From assembly GCF_006715145.1 (NCBI RefSeq), contig NZ_VFMR01000001.1:1798001-1862000 (forward strand): a DNA stretch of 64,000 bases. The letters run 5' to 3'. Position numbers and translations under genes: made by a program. Below the pieces are notes generated by a model, which saw only the letters and a program-made list of their open reading frames with translations, was not told where the DNA came from and did no database searches. Each line of letters starts with the position of its first letter. The stretch's first letter is position 1. Shown one piece after another: positions 51,213 to 59,124 of this stretch. This DNA comes from Microbacterium sp. SLBN-146. GTDB taxonomy: Bacteria > Actinomycetota > Actinomycetes > Actinomycetales > Microbacteriaceae.

Positions 51213-52106
51213 ATGAGCATCTCGCGTCTGCGCTACTTCGTCGCGATCGCGCAGGAGCGGAGCTTCGTGCGGGCCGCAGCGCGTCTTCATGTGACGCAGT
51301 CCGCACTGAGTCAGCAGCTCCGCCGGCTCGAAGAGGAGATCGGCCGGCCCCTCGTCGTCCGGACGCCGCGCGCCGTGACGCTGACCGACGCGGGGCGGGC
51401 CCTCCTGCCGGAAGCCCGCGACATCGTCCGCCGCTACGACCACCTTCCCCGCGTCGCAGAGGATGCCGCGCGCCGGGCATCCGAGGTGATCAGGCTGGGC
51501 GCCGTCCCGTCCGCGCTCATCGGGCTCGTGCCCGCACTGAGCGCCGACTTCCACGCGGAGATGCCCGAAGCGGAACTCGTCGTCGAGGAAGTCTGGACCC
51601 CCGAGCAGATCGACCGCCTCCGGGCGGGAACACTCGACGTCGGCATCTTCCGCAGTCTCTACGACCCCGACGGTTTCGACTCGATCGACCTCGACCCGGA
51701 CGACTACTGCGTCTGCCTCCCCGAGTCGCATCCGCTCGCCCGGGCCGCAACCGTCGCGTGGAGCGACCTTCGAGGGGAGAAGATCGTCCTGCCTCGCCGA
51801 GACATCGGCCACGCGGAGTTCGATGCCGTCGTCGCGGCGTGCCACACTGCCGGATTCGCGCCGGACATGCTTCCCGTGACCGTCTTGGGCTTCCACTTCG
51901 CCGCCTGGGTGGCGGCAGGGTCCGGCGTCGCGATCCTGCCCGCCTATGCGACACGGCAGCGGCAGGCCGGAACCGTCGTCCGTGCGCTCGAGCCGCGCAT
52001 CCCGACCATCCCGTTGAGGATGGCCATGCCGCGGATGGGCTCCACGCCGGCAGGCCGCGCTTTGGCGGCCCTGGCGACGCGCCTCTCACCGCCTCGCCCG
52101 CTCTGA
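51213..52106 (+). CDS. LysR-family transcriptional regulator
   Basis: The protein has 297 residues, a normal LysR length. ATG 51213 has GAGAGGA upstream. The N-terminal winged helix-turn-helix is LRYFVAIAQERSFVRAAARLHVTQSALSQQLRRLEEEIG (split here by position: residues 6-44), and the effector domain begins EVIRLGAVPSALIGLVPAL. It is transcribed toward the amidase gene. Two palindromes lie in the space between them (52119-52135 and 52142-52155) and could be its binding sites. The inducer is unknown. Confidence 0.92.
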   Translation: MSISRLRYFVAIAQERSFVRAAARLHVTQSALSQQLRRLEEEIGRPLVVRTPRAVTLTDAGRALLPEARDIVRRYDHLPRVAEDAARRASEVIRLGAVPSALIGLVPALSADFHAEMPEAELVVEEVWTPEQIDRLRAGTLDVGIFRSLYDPDGFDSIDLDPDDYCVCLPESHPLARAATVAWSDLRGEKIVLPRRDIGHAEFDAVVAACHTAGFAPDMLPVTVLGFHFAAWVAAGSGVAILPAYATRQRQAGTVVRALEPRIPTIPLRMAMPRMGSTPAGRALAALATRLSPPRPL

Positions 52107-52118
52107 GGCCGTGGCGCT

Positions 52119-52155
52119 GATTAGTAGAGCTAATCCCTAGCAGTGCAATTGCACT
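52119..52155. promoter_or_regulatory. Two adjacent palindromes before the amidase gene
   Basis: GATTAGTAGAGCTAATC (52119-52135) contains ATTAG-N5-CTAAT, close to a LysR T-N11-A box. AGTGCAATTGCACT (52142-52155) is a perfect 14-bp palindrome six bases further on. Together they look like a two-site operator. The rest of the 52107-52305 gap shows nothing else clear. Confidence 0.65.
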
Positions 52156-52305
52156 CGGTCGGCAACGATTCCCCTGCCCGATGGCAACGTGCGCGAAACA
52201 CGCCGCCGCGAGCGTGGGGTGTGCGCCTTCGGGCGGCGTAGATGCCGCCATCCGAGTGCGTGATCCCGAGAACCATCCCTGGCTTCATCCTTGAACGGAG
52301 AACTC

Positions 52306-54474
52306 GTGACATCACCCACCATCCACCGCCCGCGACGCACCGGCCTCGCCGCTGTGTCGCTTCTGGGGAGCCTCAGCCTCGCTGTCGCACTCGCCCCCGC
52401 CGCATCCGCGGCGCCGACCGAGGTCGCCCCTCTCGCGGTCTCGAGCGCCGAGCCGTTCACCGGCATCGACCCGACGAAGCTCACCATCACGCAGACGCTC
52501 GACCTCCTCGCCGCGGGCGAGATCTCGACCGTTGCCCTCGTCGAGGACTTCCTCGCGCGCATCGATATGTACGAACCGGCATACAACGCCTTCACGCAGA
52601 TGAACCCCGACGCGCTGGCCGACGCCGCGGCATCCGATGCCCTTCGCGCCGCAGGCGCTGCACCCCGGCCGCTCGAAGGGGTGCCGCTCGTGATCAAGGA
52701 CTCGCTGGACGTGAAGGGGATGCCGACGACGTCGGGCTGGCCGCTCACGTCGCCGGTTGCGGGGGGCCTCGCGCTCATTCCCGAGACGGACTCGCCCGTC
52801 GTGAAGCGACTGCGGGATGCCGGTGCCATCATCATCGGCAAGACGAACCTTCCGATCCTCGCCGGGAGCGGGTCCAACGCCAACAACAGTGCGTACGGTC
52901 CGACGTACAACGCGCTGAATCAGGCCTGGGTGCCGGGCGGATCGTCGACGGGCTCCGCGACGTCGGTCGCGGGCGGCTTCGCCGTCACGGGCATCGCCGA
53001 GGAGACCGGCGGATCCATCCAGAACCCCGGCGCGGCGCAGAGCCTCTTCGCCGTCAAGCCGACCTTCGGCCTCATCCCGAACGTCGGGAACTTCCCGCTC
53101 CAGGGCATCACGCGCGACGTCCTCGGACCCCTGACGAAGACCGCGGAAGATGCCGCGATCATGCTCGACGTGCTCGCCGGATACACGCCGGAGGACCCTA
53201 AGACGGAAGGGGCCGTCGTTCCGGAGGGCGGCTATGCGGCGGGCCTGTCGACGACGGCGCTCGAAGGCAAGCGCATCGGCCTGTGGGGTGACGGATGGCG
53301 GATCGGCGCGAACAGCGAGCTCTCACCCGAGACGGCCGAGCTCTACGCGGAAGCCGTCGCCAAGCTCGAGGCGCAGGGCGCGATCGTCGTGGCCGATCCG
53401 TTCGCCGGATCCGGGTTCGACGCGCTCCGCGGTGCCGGCGGGGCCACGGGGGGCGGCAACAACTGGGCGATCCAGCAGTACCTGCTGCGCCTCGGCCCGA
53501 GTGCCGCTGCCAACTCCGTCGAAGAGCTCAACGCCTGGGCCGACGCCAATGGCTTCGAGGGTGACACACGCATCAACAACATGCTCGCGGGGGCCAACGA
53601 GGTGCCGGACCTCACGGCCTTCAACGAGAACCGCGACAACTACCTGCGGATCTATGACGCCGTCATGGACTCGCTCGACCTCGATGCCCTCGTCTACCCC
53701 CAGCAGGTGCGCGAGATCGGTCCGATCGTCGGCGGCTCGTTCGCGGCGAGCACGGTCTCGGAGATCAACATCGCACAGCTCCCGGGAGTCGTCGTGCCCG
53801 ACGGCGCCTACGCGAGCGGCAAGCCGTTCAACCTCATCGTCATGGGCAAGAAGTGGACCGAGGCAGACCTCCTCGCCTACGCCTACGACTACGAGCAGGC
53901 GTACGGCGGCCGGCTCTTCCCGACGCTGACGACGACGCTTCCTGACACGACGGCGCCGACGATCACGGTCAAGCCCGAGTCGATCGGCAAGGCCGGCGTC
54001 TACTCGAACGTCTCGTTCAAGCTGTTCGATGCCGGGAAGGTCGCGCGGCTCGAACTCAACGGTGTCGAGAAGGACTTCGTCGATGACGTGTGGTCGGATC
54101 TGAACGGCGTCGTGCCCGGGCAGTTCGGCGCTGTCGAAGGCACCAACACGCTGCGGCTCTTCGACGTCTACGGCAACTCGAGCGTCACGGAGTTCACCTT
54201 GGACACGACGGCGCCGACGGCGACCGTCAAGGAGGGCACGTCGTACACGACGCCGATCGCGGGCGGCTACGGACAGGTGTCGTACAAGCTCTACGACGCC
54301 AAGAAGGTCGACAAGGTCGTCATCAACGGGGTGACGAAGGACCTGTCCGACAACATGTGGTCCGACGTCAACTTCATCAAGCCCGGCACCTTCGGGGCCG
54401 TGCTCGGCGCCAACACGATGCAGCTGTACGACATCGCGGGCAACGTCACGACGGTGACCTTCACCCTCGGCTGA
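52306..54474 (+). CDS. Secreted amidase-signature hydrolase with tandem C-terminal modules
   Basis: The protein has 722 residues. GTG 52306 follows ACGGAG by five bases; TTG 52291 is the longer option. The signal peptide has RPRRTG, a hydrophobic run and cleavage near ASAAP. The amidase-signature domain (about 50-540) has Lys in PLVIKDSLD, Ser in PGGSSTGSA and the cis-Ser/nucleophile region EETGGSIQNPG, so the Lys-Ser-Ser triad is present. C-terminal to it are two repeats of about 80 residues with VSFKLFDAGKVARLELNGV and WSDLNGVVPG, nearly the same as in the lyase at 47231. Secreted amidases of this family are rarer than cytoplasmic ones; it may cleave an amide at the cell wall or in plant material. 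Confidence 0.88.
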   Translation: MTSPTIHRPRRTGLAAVSLLGSLSLAVALAPAASAAPTEVAPLAVSSAEPFTGIDPTKLTITQTLDLLAAGEISTVALVEDFLARIDMYEPAYNAFTQMNPDALADAAASDALRAAGAAPRPLEGVPLVIKDSLDVKGMPTTSGWPLTSPVAGGLALIPETDSPVVKRLRDAGAIIIGKTNLPILAGSGSNANNSAYGPTYNALNQAWVPGGSSTGSATSVAGGFAVTGIAEETGGSIQNPGAAQSLFAVKPTFGLIPNVGNFPLQGITRDVLGPLTKTAEDAAIMLDVLAGYTPEDPKTEGAVVPEGGYAAGLSTTALEGKRIGLWGDGWRIGANSELSPETAELYAEAVAKLEAQGAIVVADPFAGSGFDALRGAGGATGGGNNWAIQQYLLRLGPSAAANSVEELNAWADANGFEGDTRINNMLAGANEVPDLTAFNENRDNYLRIYDAVMDSLDLDALVYPQQVREIGPIVGGSFAASTVSEINIAQLPGVVVPDGAYASGKPFNLIVMGKKWTEADLLAYAYDYEQAYGGRLFPTLTTTLPDTTAPTITVKPESIGKAGVYSNVSFKLFDAGKVARLELNGVEKDFVDDVWSDLNGVVPGQFGAVEGTNTLRLFDVYGNSSVTEFTLDTTAPTATVKEGTSYTTPIAGGYGQVSYKLYDAKKVDKVVINGVTKDLSDNMWSDVNFIKPGTFGAVLGANTMQLYDIAGNVTTVTFTLG

Positions 54475-54500
54475 TCCCCCCCGCGCTGATCGCCCATCCT

Positions 54501-54583
54501 GTCGAGACACCGGCTTCTCGACGAGTGACCCCGCTGTTGTACGTAGACAGCGGGGTCACTCGGCGAGAACCCGGTTAGTCGAC
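54501..54583. repeat. 83-bp palindromic intergenic repeat, copy D
   Basis: The element runs from GTCGAGACACCGG to GGTTAGTCGAC. Its centre CCCCGCTGT ... ACAGCGGGG is a perfect 9-bp stem and the next bases (AGTGA/TCACT region) extend the pairing, making it the most symmetric copy. It lies between the convergent amidase and NUDIX genes. Confidence 0.92.
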
Positions 54584-54585
54584 GA

Positions 54586-54626
54586 GGGGTGGGGTCGGTG
54601 GGGGTGGGGGTGGGGTGGGTGGGGGG
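54586..54626 (+). repeat. G-rich tract (possible G-quadruplex) next to repeat copy D
   Basis: The 41 bases contain at least six runs of three or more G separated by one to three bases, on the plus strand directly after repeat D and just before the NUDIX stop codon. Confidence 0.7.
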
Positions 54627-54633
54627 CGCAGGG

Positions 54634-55032
54634 TTACGGGAGGAAGTTGTCGCGCGCGAGGGGGGCGACCTCGAGGTCCGCGGCGTCGGCGCGCGTGATC
54701 CACCGCAGCTCCTCGATCTCGGCGCCGATCGTCGGGATCTGCGCCCCGATGTCGGCGACGAAGACATCGGCGACGACGAGGAAGCCGGGCTCGTTCGCGG
54801 CATCCGCGACGAACCGGCCGAGCGGATGCAGCGCGTCGGCCTCGACGCGGAGCTCCAGCTCCTCCGCGAGCTCGCGGCTCAGGGTCTCGCTCGCGGATTC
54901 GCCGTGCTCGGGTTTGCCGCCGGGCTGCATGAACGCCGTCGTCCCGGCTTTCCGCACGAGCAGCAGTCGTCCCTCGGCGTCGTGGATGACAGCGGCGGAG
55001 ACGTGGATGCGGCGGGGCTCGTCGTTCGTCAC
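54634..55032 (-). CDS. NUDIX hydrolase
   Basis: The protein has 132 residues. GTG 55032 lies six bases after TAGCGT on the minus strand, so the mRNA may be leaderless. The NUDIX box is GKPEHGESASETLSRELAEE, with G-x5-E-x7-R-E-L-x-E-E intact; the Gly that normally follows is Glu. The fold hydrolyses nucleoside diphosphates linked to another group, for example oxidised nucleotides or sugar nucleotides. FMQPGGKPE suggests an (oxidised) nucleotide pyrophosphatase, but the substrate is not defined. It is divergent from the SDR gene with about 55 bases between the starts. Confidence 0.9.
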   Translation of the reverse strand: MTNDEPRRIHVSAAVIHDAEGRLLLVRKAGTTAFMQPGGKPEHGESASETLSRELAEELELRVEADALHPLGRFVADAANEPGFLVVADVFVADIGAQIPTIGAEIEELRWITRADAADLEVAPLARDNFLP

Positions 55033-55088
55033 CCTCGCACGCTAACAGCGCGGCAGCGGGGGTGCGGGCGTCCGACGTAGAATCTCGT

Positions 55089-56570
55089 GTGCCCGCCGAG
55101 ACCCCCTCCCCGTCCGCCCTGCCGCCGAGCGGCATCGATCCGGACGATCTCGCCGCAGCTCTCCGCGTGCTCGACGGCATGGCGGGTCTCGACGAGACGC
55201 ACCCCGACTTCATCGCCGTCCGGCAGGCGACGGCGAAGATGTTCAAGGCCGTCAAGCGCGAGCGACGCCGCGAGATCCGCGCTGCCAACGCCGAGGCCGA
55301 TCGCTCGGTCGTGGCGGCGACCGCGACGGGAGCGGCCGACCGGATCGACGACGAGACGCGTGGCATCCCGATCAGCACATCGACGACCACCCCGACGGCA
55401 GGAGTCCTGCGGAAGGCGCACGACTGCTACATCTGCAAGCAGCCCTACACACTCGTCGACGCCTTCTATCACCAGCTCTGCCCCGACTGCGCCGCCATGA
55501 GCCACGCCAAGCGCGACGCCCGCACCGACCTCACCGGCAAGCGCGCGCTGCTGACGGGCGGGCGCGCCAAGATCGGCATGTACATCGCGCTGCGGCTCCT
55601 CCGCGACGGCGCCCACACGACGATCACGACGCGTTTCCCCCGAGACGCCGTCCGTCGCTTCAGCAGCCTCCCCGACGCACCGGAGTGGATCGACCGCCTC
55701 AAGATCGTCGGCATCGACCTGCGCGACCCCGCGCAGGTCATCGGCCTCGCCGAGGACGTCGCCGCCGCGGGAACGCTCGACATCCTCATCAACAACGCGA
55801 CGCAGACCGTCCGCCGCTCGCCCGGTGCCTACCAGCCCCTCGTCGATGCCGAACTCGCGCCGCTCCCCGACGGACCGCTTCCCGAACTCGTGACCTTCGG
55901 TCACACGAACGACCAGCACCCGCAGGCGCTGGAGCGCTCCGTCTCGGCCCACCCCATCCTCGCTTCTGCGGCGGAGCGCGCGGACGAGCTGACGGAGCAG
56001 GCGATGGCGGCCGGGTCGAGCTCGCTCGAACGCCTCGCCGCCGGTACGGCGATCGATGCGGGCGGTCTCATCCCCGACCTCGCTCAGGTGAACTCGTGGA
56101 CGCAGCGCGTCGACGAGGTCGATCCGCTCGAGATGCTCGAAGTGCAGCTCGCCAACACGACGGCGCCGTTCCTCCTCGTGTCGAAGCTGCGGCCCTCGCT
56201 CGCCGCGAGCCCTGCCCGTCGCACGTACGTCGTGAACGTCAGTGCGATGGAGGGTGTCTTCAATCGCGGATACAAGGGGCCGGGGCATCCGCACACCAAC
56301 ATGGCGAAGGCTGCCGTCAACATGCTCACGCGCACGAGCGCCCGCGAGATGTTCGAGACGGACCGCATCCTCATGACGAGCGTCGACACGGGCTGGATCA
56401 CCGACGAACGGCCGCACCCGACGAAGGTGCGTCTGGCAGAAGAAGGCTTCCACGCGCCCCTCGACCTCGTCGACGGCGCGGCGCGGGTATACGACCCGAT
56501 CGTCCGCGGCGAGGCGGGCGAAGACCTCTTCGGCGTCTTCCTCAAGGACTACGCGCCCGGAAAGTGGTGA
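55089..56570 (+). CDS. SDR-family protein with N-terminal zinc ribbon and altered catalytic Tyr
   Basis: The protein has 493 residues from GTG 55089; TAGAAT (55078-55083) stands five bases before it, which fits a leaderless start. GTG 55062 is upstream in frame. Residues about 30-75 are charged and helical (MFKAVKRERRREIRAANAEA). CYICKQ and CPDC near residues 120-140 form a C-x2-C/C-x2-C zinc ribbon. The Rossmann domain starts KRALLTGGRAKIGMYIALRL (TGGxxxIG, NAD(P) site), with INNA and VVNVSAMEG following. The catalytic YxxxK reads T-N-M-A-K, so the Tyr is replaced while Lys remains. Either a non-standard reductase or a protein that only binds nucleotide is possible. Confidence 0.82.
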   Translation: MPAETPSPSALPPSGIDPDDLAAALRVLDGMAGLDETHPDFIAVRQATAKMFKAVKRERRREIRAANAEADRSVVAATATGAADRIDDETRGIPISTSTTTPTAGVLRKAHDCYICKQPYTLVDAFYHQLCPDCAAMSHAKRDARTDLTGKRALLTGGRAKIGMYIALRLLRDGAHTTITTRFPRDAVRRFSSLPDAPEWIDRLKIVGIDLRDPAQVIGLAEDVAAAGTLDILINNATQTVRRSPGAYQPLVDAELAPLPDGPLPELVTFGHTNDQHPQALERSVSAHPILASAAERADELTEQAMAAGSSSLERLAAGTAIDAGGLIPDLAQVNSWTQRVDEVDPLEMLEVQLANTTAPFLLVSKLRPSLAASPARRTYVVNVSAMEGVFNRGYKGPGHPHTNMAKAAVNMLTRTSAREMFETDRILMTSVDTGWITDERPHPTKVRLAEEGFHAPLDLVDGAARVYDPIVRGEAGEDLFGVFLKDYAPGKW

Positions 56571-56698
56571 CGCCGCCCCGCATGCCTCCCGCCCGGTAGC
56601 AGGACGAGGGACCTGCGACAAGCCCCGCGCGCCGCGGGAGGGGTGCCGCGACAATCGGACCGGACGGATGCCGCGAGATCCGCGGCGCGGAGGGACCG

Positions 56699-57772
56699 AT
56701 GTCGAGCGAACGCGGAGAGACGGTGGCGCCGGACTGGCCGCATCCTTCCCTCGGGAACGACCTGACCCCCCGCGTCGCCGCGGCGCTCGCCGCCGCGATC
56801 GACGTTCCCGATTTCGGGACCGATGTCGACGCGACCCTCGCGTGGGCCGTCGCGACGGGCGCGGACGTCGCGACGGCGCCTCTCGCGGAGGCGTGGCAGC
56901 TCCTCGCGTCGACGGCCTTCGTCGACGTCGGCGCCGCGCGCATCATCGAGCCTCACCTCGACGCCCTGCGCATCCTCGCCGAGGCCCAGCGCGACGGCGT
57001 CGCAGCCGACCTCTCCTCCCTCGGGGCCGACGAGTCCTCCATGTGGGGCGTCTTCGCCGCTGAAGGATCCGGGATGCGACTGACCGCCCGCACCTCGCCG
57101 GGGGGCTGGACCATCTCGGGGACCAAGCCCTGGTGCTCCCTCGCGACATCTCTCACGCACGCTCTCGTCACGGCCTGGATCGACGACGACACACGGGGGC
57201 TCTTCGCCATCTCCCTCCGCGGTCCCGACGTCGTCTGCCATGAGGGTCCCTGGCACGCGCGCGGTCTCTCGCAGGTGGTCAGCGCGCCCATCGACCTCGA
57301 TGGGACACGCGCTGTCCCCGTCGGCGGACCCGGATGGTACTTGTCGCGGCGGGGATTCGCGGAGGGCGGCGTCAGCGTCGCGGCTGCCTGGTGGGGTGCC
57401 GCGTGCGCGCTCCTCGTGCCCCTCCGTCATGCGGCGCGGACCGAGCGCGCCGACCAGATCGCCCTCCTCCACCTCGGTGAGGTCGATGCGGCGATGTGGT
57501 CCGCCCGGGCGAGTCTCATGGCTGCCGCCGAGGAGTTCTCCCACGACGGCGGCGACACGCTCGTCGCGTCACGTGTCAGGACGATCGTCGCCCACGCCGC
57601 CGAACAGGCGCTCCGGAGCTCCGATCATGCACTCGGTCCCGCTCCTCTCGTCGGCGACGCGGCCCACGCGCGCCGCGTCGCCGATCTCGGGCTCTACCTC
57701 CGCCAGCACCACGGAGAGCGGGACACGGCGCGGATCGGACGCGACCTCGTGCGGGGTCCGGCATCGTGGTGA
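56699..57772 (+). CDS. Acyl-CoA dehydrogenase-like protein
   Basis: The protein has 357 residues from ATG 56699 with GGAGGG upstream. The middle section GVFAAEGSGMRLTARTSPGG and WTISGTKPWCSLATSLTHALV corresponds to the beta-barrel flavin-contact region of acyl-CoA dehydrogenases; the C-terminal helices carry LHLGEVDAAMWSARASL and DHALGPAPL. It is shorter than usual (about 380-400) and I could not see the catalytic Glu with confidence. It is coupled to the PIG-L/methyltransferase gene (GTGA overlap) and the glycosyltransferase, so it is more likely a tailoring oxidase or flavin-fold protein of that cassette than a fatty-acid oxidation enzyme. Confidence 0.75.
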   Translation: MSSERGETVAPDWPHPSLGNDLTPRVAAALAAAIDVPDFGTDVDATLAWAVATGADVATAPLAEAWQLLASTAFVDVGAARIIEPHLDALRILAEAQRDGVAADLSSLGADESSMWGVFAAEGSGMRLTARTSPGGWTISGTKPWCSLATSLTHALVTAWIDDDTRGLFAISLRGPDVVCHEGPWHARGLSQVVSAPIDLDGTRAVPVGGPGWYLSRRGFAEGGVSVAAAWWGAACALLVPLRHAARTERADQIALLHLGEVDAAMWSARASLMAAAEEFSHDGGDTLVASRVRTIVAHAAEQALRSSDHALGPAPLVGDAAHARRVADLGLYLRQHHGERDTARIGRDLVRGPASW

Positions 57773-59124
57773 GCTTCAGCCATCTCGACGAGGGCACTCC
57801 CGAGGCCGTCTGGGCCGAGGCTTTCGCCGACGTGGAGCTTCCCCCGTTAGAGATCGATCACGACGAGCTGGTCATCGTGGCGGCTCACCCCGACGATGAA
57901 TCGCTCGGCGCGGGGGGACTCGCGCACGACGCGGCGCGACGTGGCATCCGTGTCCGGGTCGTCGTCGTGACCGACGGCGAGAACTCGCACCCTGCATCGC
58001 GCACGATCGCTCCCGTCGACCTCGCCGCCGTGCGCCGGCGTGAAGTGTCCGCCGCGGTCCGCGAGCTGAGTCCGCACGCCACGGTGGAGTTCCTCGGGAT
58101 CCCCGACGGCGGCATCGAGGGCGAGAGCATGCGCGTTGCCGCATATGTGCGGCGGATCGTCGCGGATGCCGCGGCCGCCGCCCCGCGCGTCCTCGTCGTC
58201 GCGCCCTGGGAAGGCGATGGCCACCGCGATCACCGTCTCGTCGGGCGGGTTGCCCGGGAGGTCGCCGAGGAGCTCGGTGCCGACTACCGCGGCTACCCGA
58301 TCTGGCTCTGGCACTGGGGGACCGCCGCCGACGCCCCCTGGGCCTCGATGGAACGCGTCCGGCTCGACGACGCGGCGTGCGCGGCGAAGCGTGCCGCGCT
58401 CGCCCGGCACGAGAGCCAGAACGCTCCGCTGTCACGGGAGCCCGGCGACGAGGCGATCCTCCACGACGGCATGCGCGCCCACTTCGCGCGACCGTTCGAG
58501 ATCCTCGTCCGTCCCGACGCGCGGCCGGCCTCGCGCGAGCACTTCGACGCGGTCTTCCGGCAGAGCGACGATCCGTGGGGATTCGAGTCCCGCTGGTACG
58601 AGGAGCGCAAACGGAGTCTTCTCCTCGCAGCGCTCCCGCACGAGCGATACGGCGCAGTCCTCGAGCTCGGCTGCGCGACGGGCGTCCTCACGGAGCGACT
58701 CGCAGAGCGCTGCGACTCCGTCGTCGCGATCGACTTCTCCTCGACGGCTCTCGCGCATGCGCGCGCACGACTCTCGGATCGTCGTCACGTCGACCTCCGC
58801 GTCGCGGAGCTTCCGCGCGAATGGCCCGACGGCCGCTTCGACCTCATCGTCTTCTCCGAGATCGGGTACTACTGGGATGCGGCCGCCCTCGACGAGGGGA
58901 TCGTGCGGATGGCCGCCTCCCTGACGCCGGGGGGACACCTCGTCGCCTGCCATTGGCGGCATCCGATTCCCGAAGGGCCGTACACGGGTGACACCGTGCA
59001 CGCGGCGCTTCGCGCGAGCAACCTCGATCGCGTCGTCCGGCACGACGAACCGGACTTCCTCCTCGACGTGTTCTCGAGGCGCTCGACCGACGCCGACGCG
59101 ACTCCGCCGGGAACCCTGCCATGA
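57769..59124 (+). CDS. Fusion of PIG-L (LmbE) deacetylase and SAM-dependent methyltransferase
   Basis: The protein has 451 residues from GTG 57769, which overlaps the previous stop. Residues 1-230 are a PIG-L/LmbE zinc deacetylase: IVAAHPDDESLG supplies the A-H-P-D-D-E metal motif and GHRDHRLVGR the distal H-x-x-H. Residues 250-445 are a class I methyltransferase: VLELGCATGVLTERLAE is the SAM loop and VVAIDFSSTAL the ribose-binding strand. PIG-L enzymes remove N-acetyl from amino sugars. With the glycosyltransferase downstream (ATGA overlap) this predicts a modified amino-sugar product. The same acyl-CoA dehydrogenase/PIG-L-MT/GT2 grouping occurs in other bacteria, but I know of no assigned product. 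Confidence 0.9.
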   Translation: MSFSHLDEGTPEAVWAEAFADVELPPLEIDHDELVIVAAHPDDESLGAGGLAHDAARRGIRVRVVVVTDGENSHPASRTIAPVDLAAVRRREVSAAVRELSPHATVEFLGIPDGGIEGESMRVAAYVRRIVADAAAAAPRVLVVAPWEGDGHRDHRLVGRVAREVAEELGADYRGYPIWLWHWGTAADAPWASMERVRLDDAACAAKRAALARHESQNAPLSREPGDEAILHDGMRAHFARPFEILVRPDARPASREHFDAVFRQSDDPWGFESRWYEERKRSLLLAALPHERYGAVLELGCATGVLTERLAERCDSVVAIDFSSTALAHARARLSDRRHVDLRVAELPREWPDGRFDLIVFSEIGYYWDAAALDEGIVRMAASLTPGGHLVACHWRHPIPEGPYTGDTVHAALRASNLDRVVRHDEPDFLLDVFSRRSTDADATPPGTLP

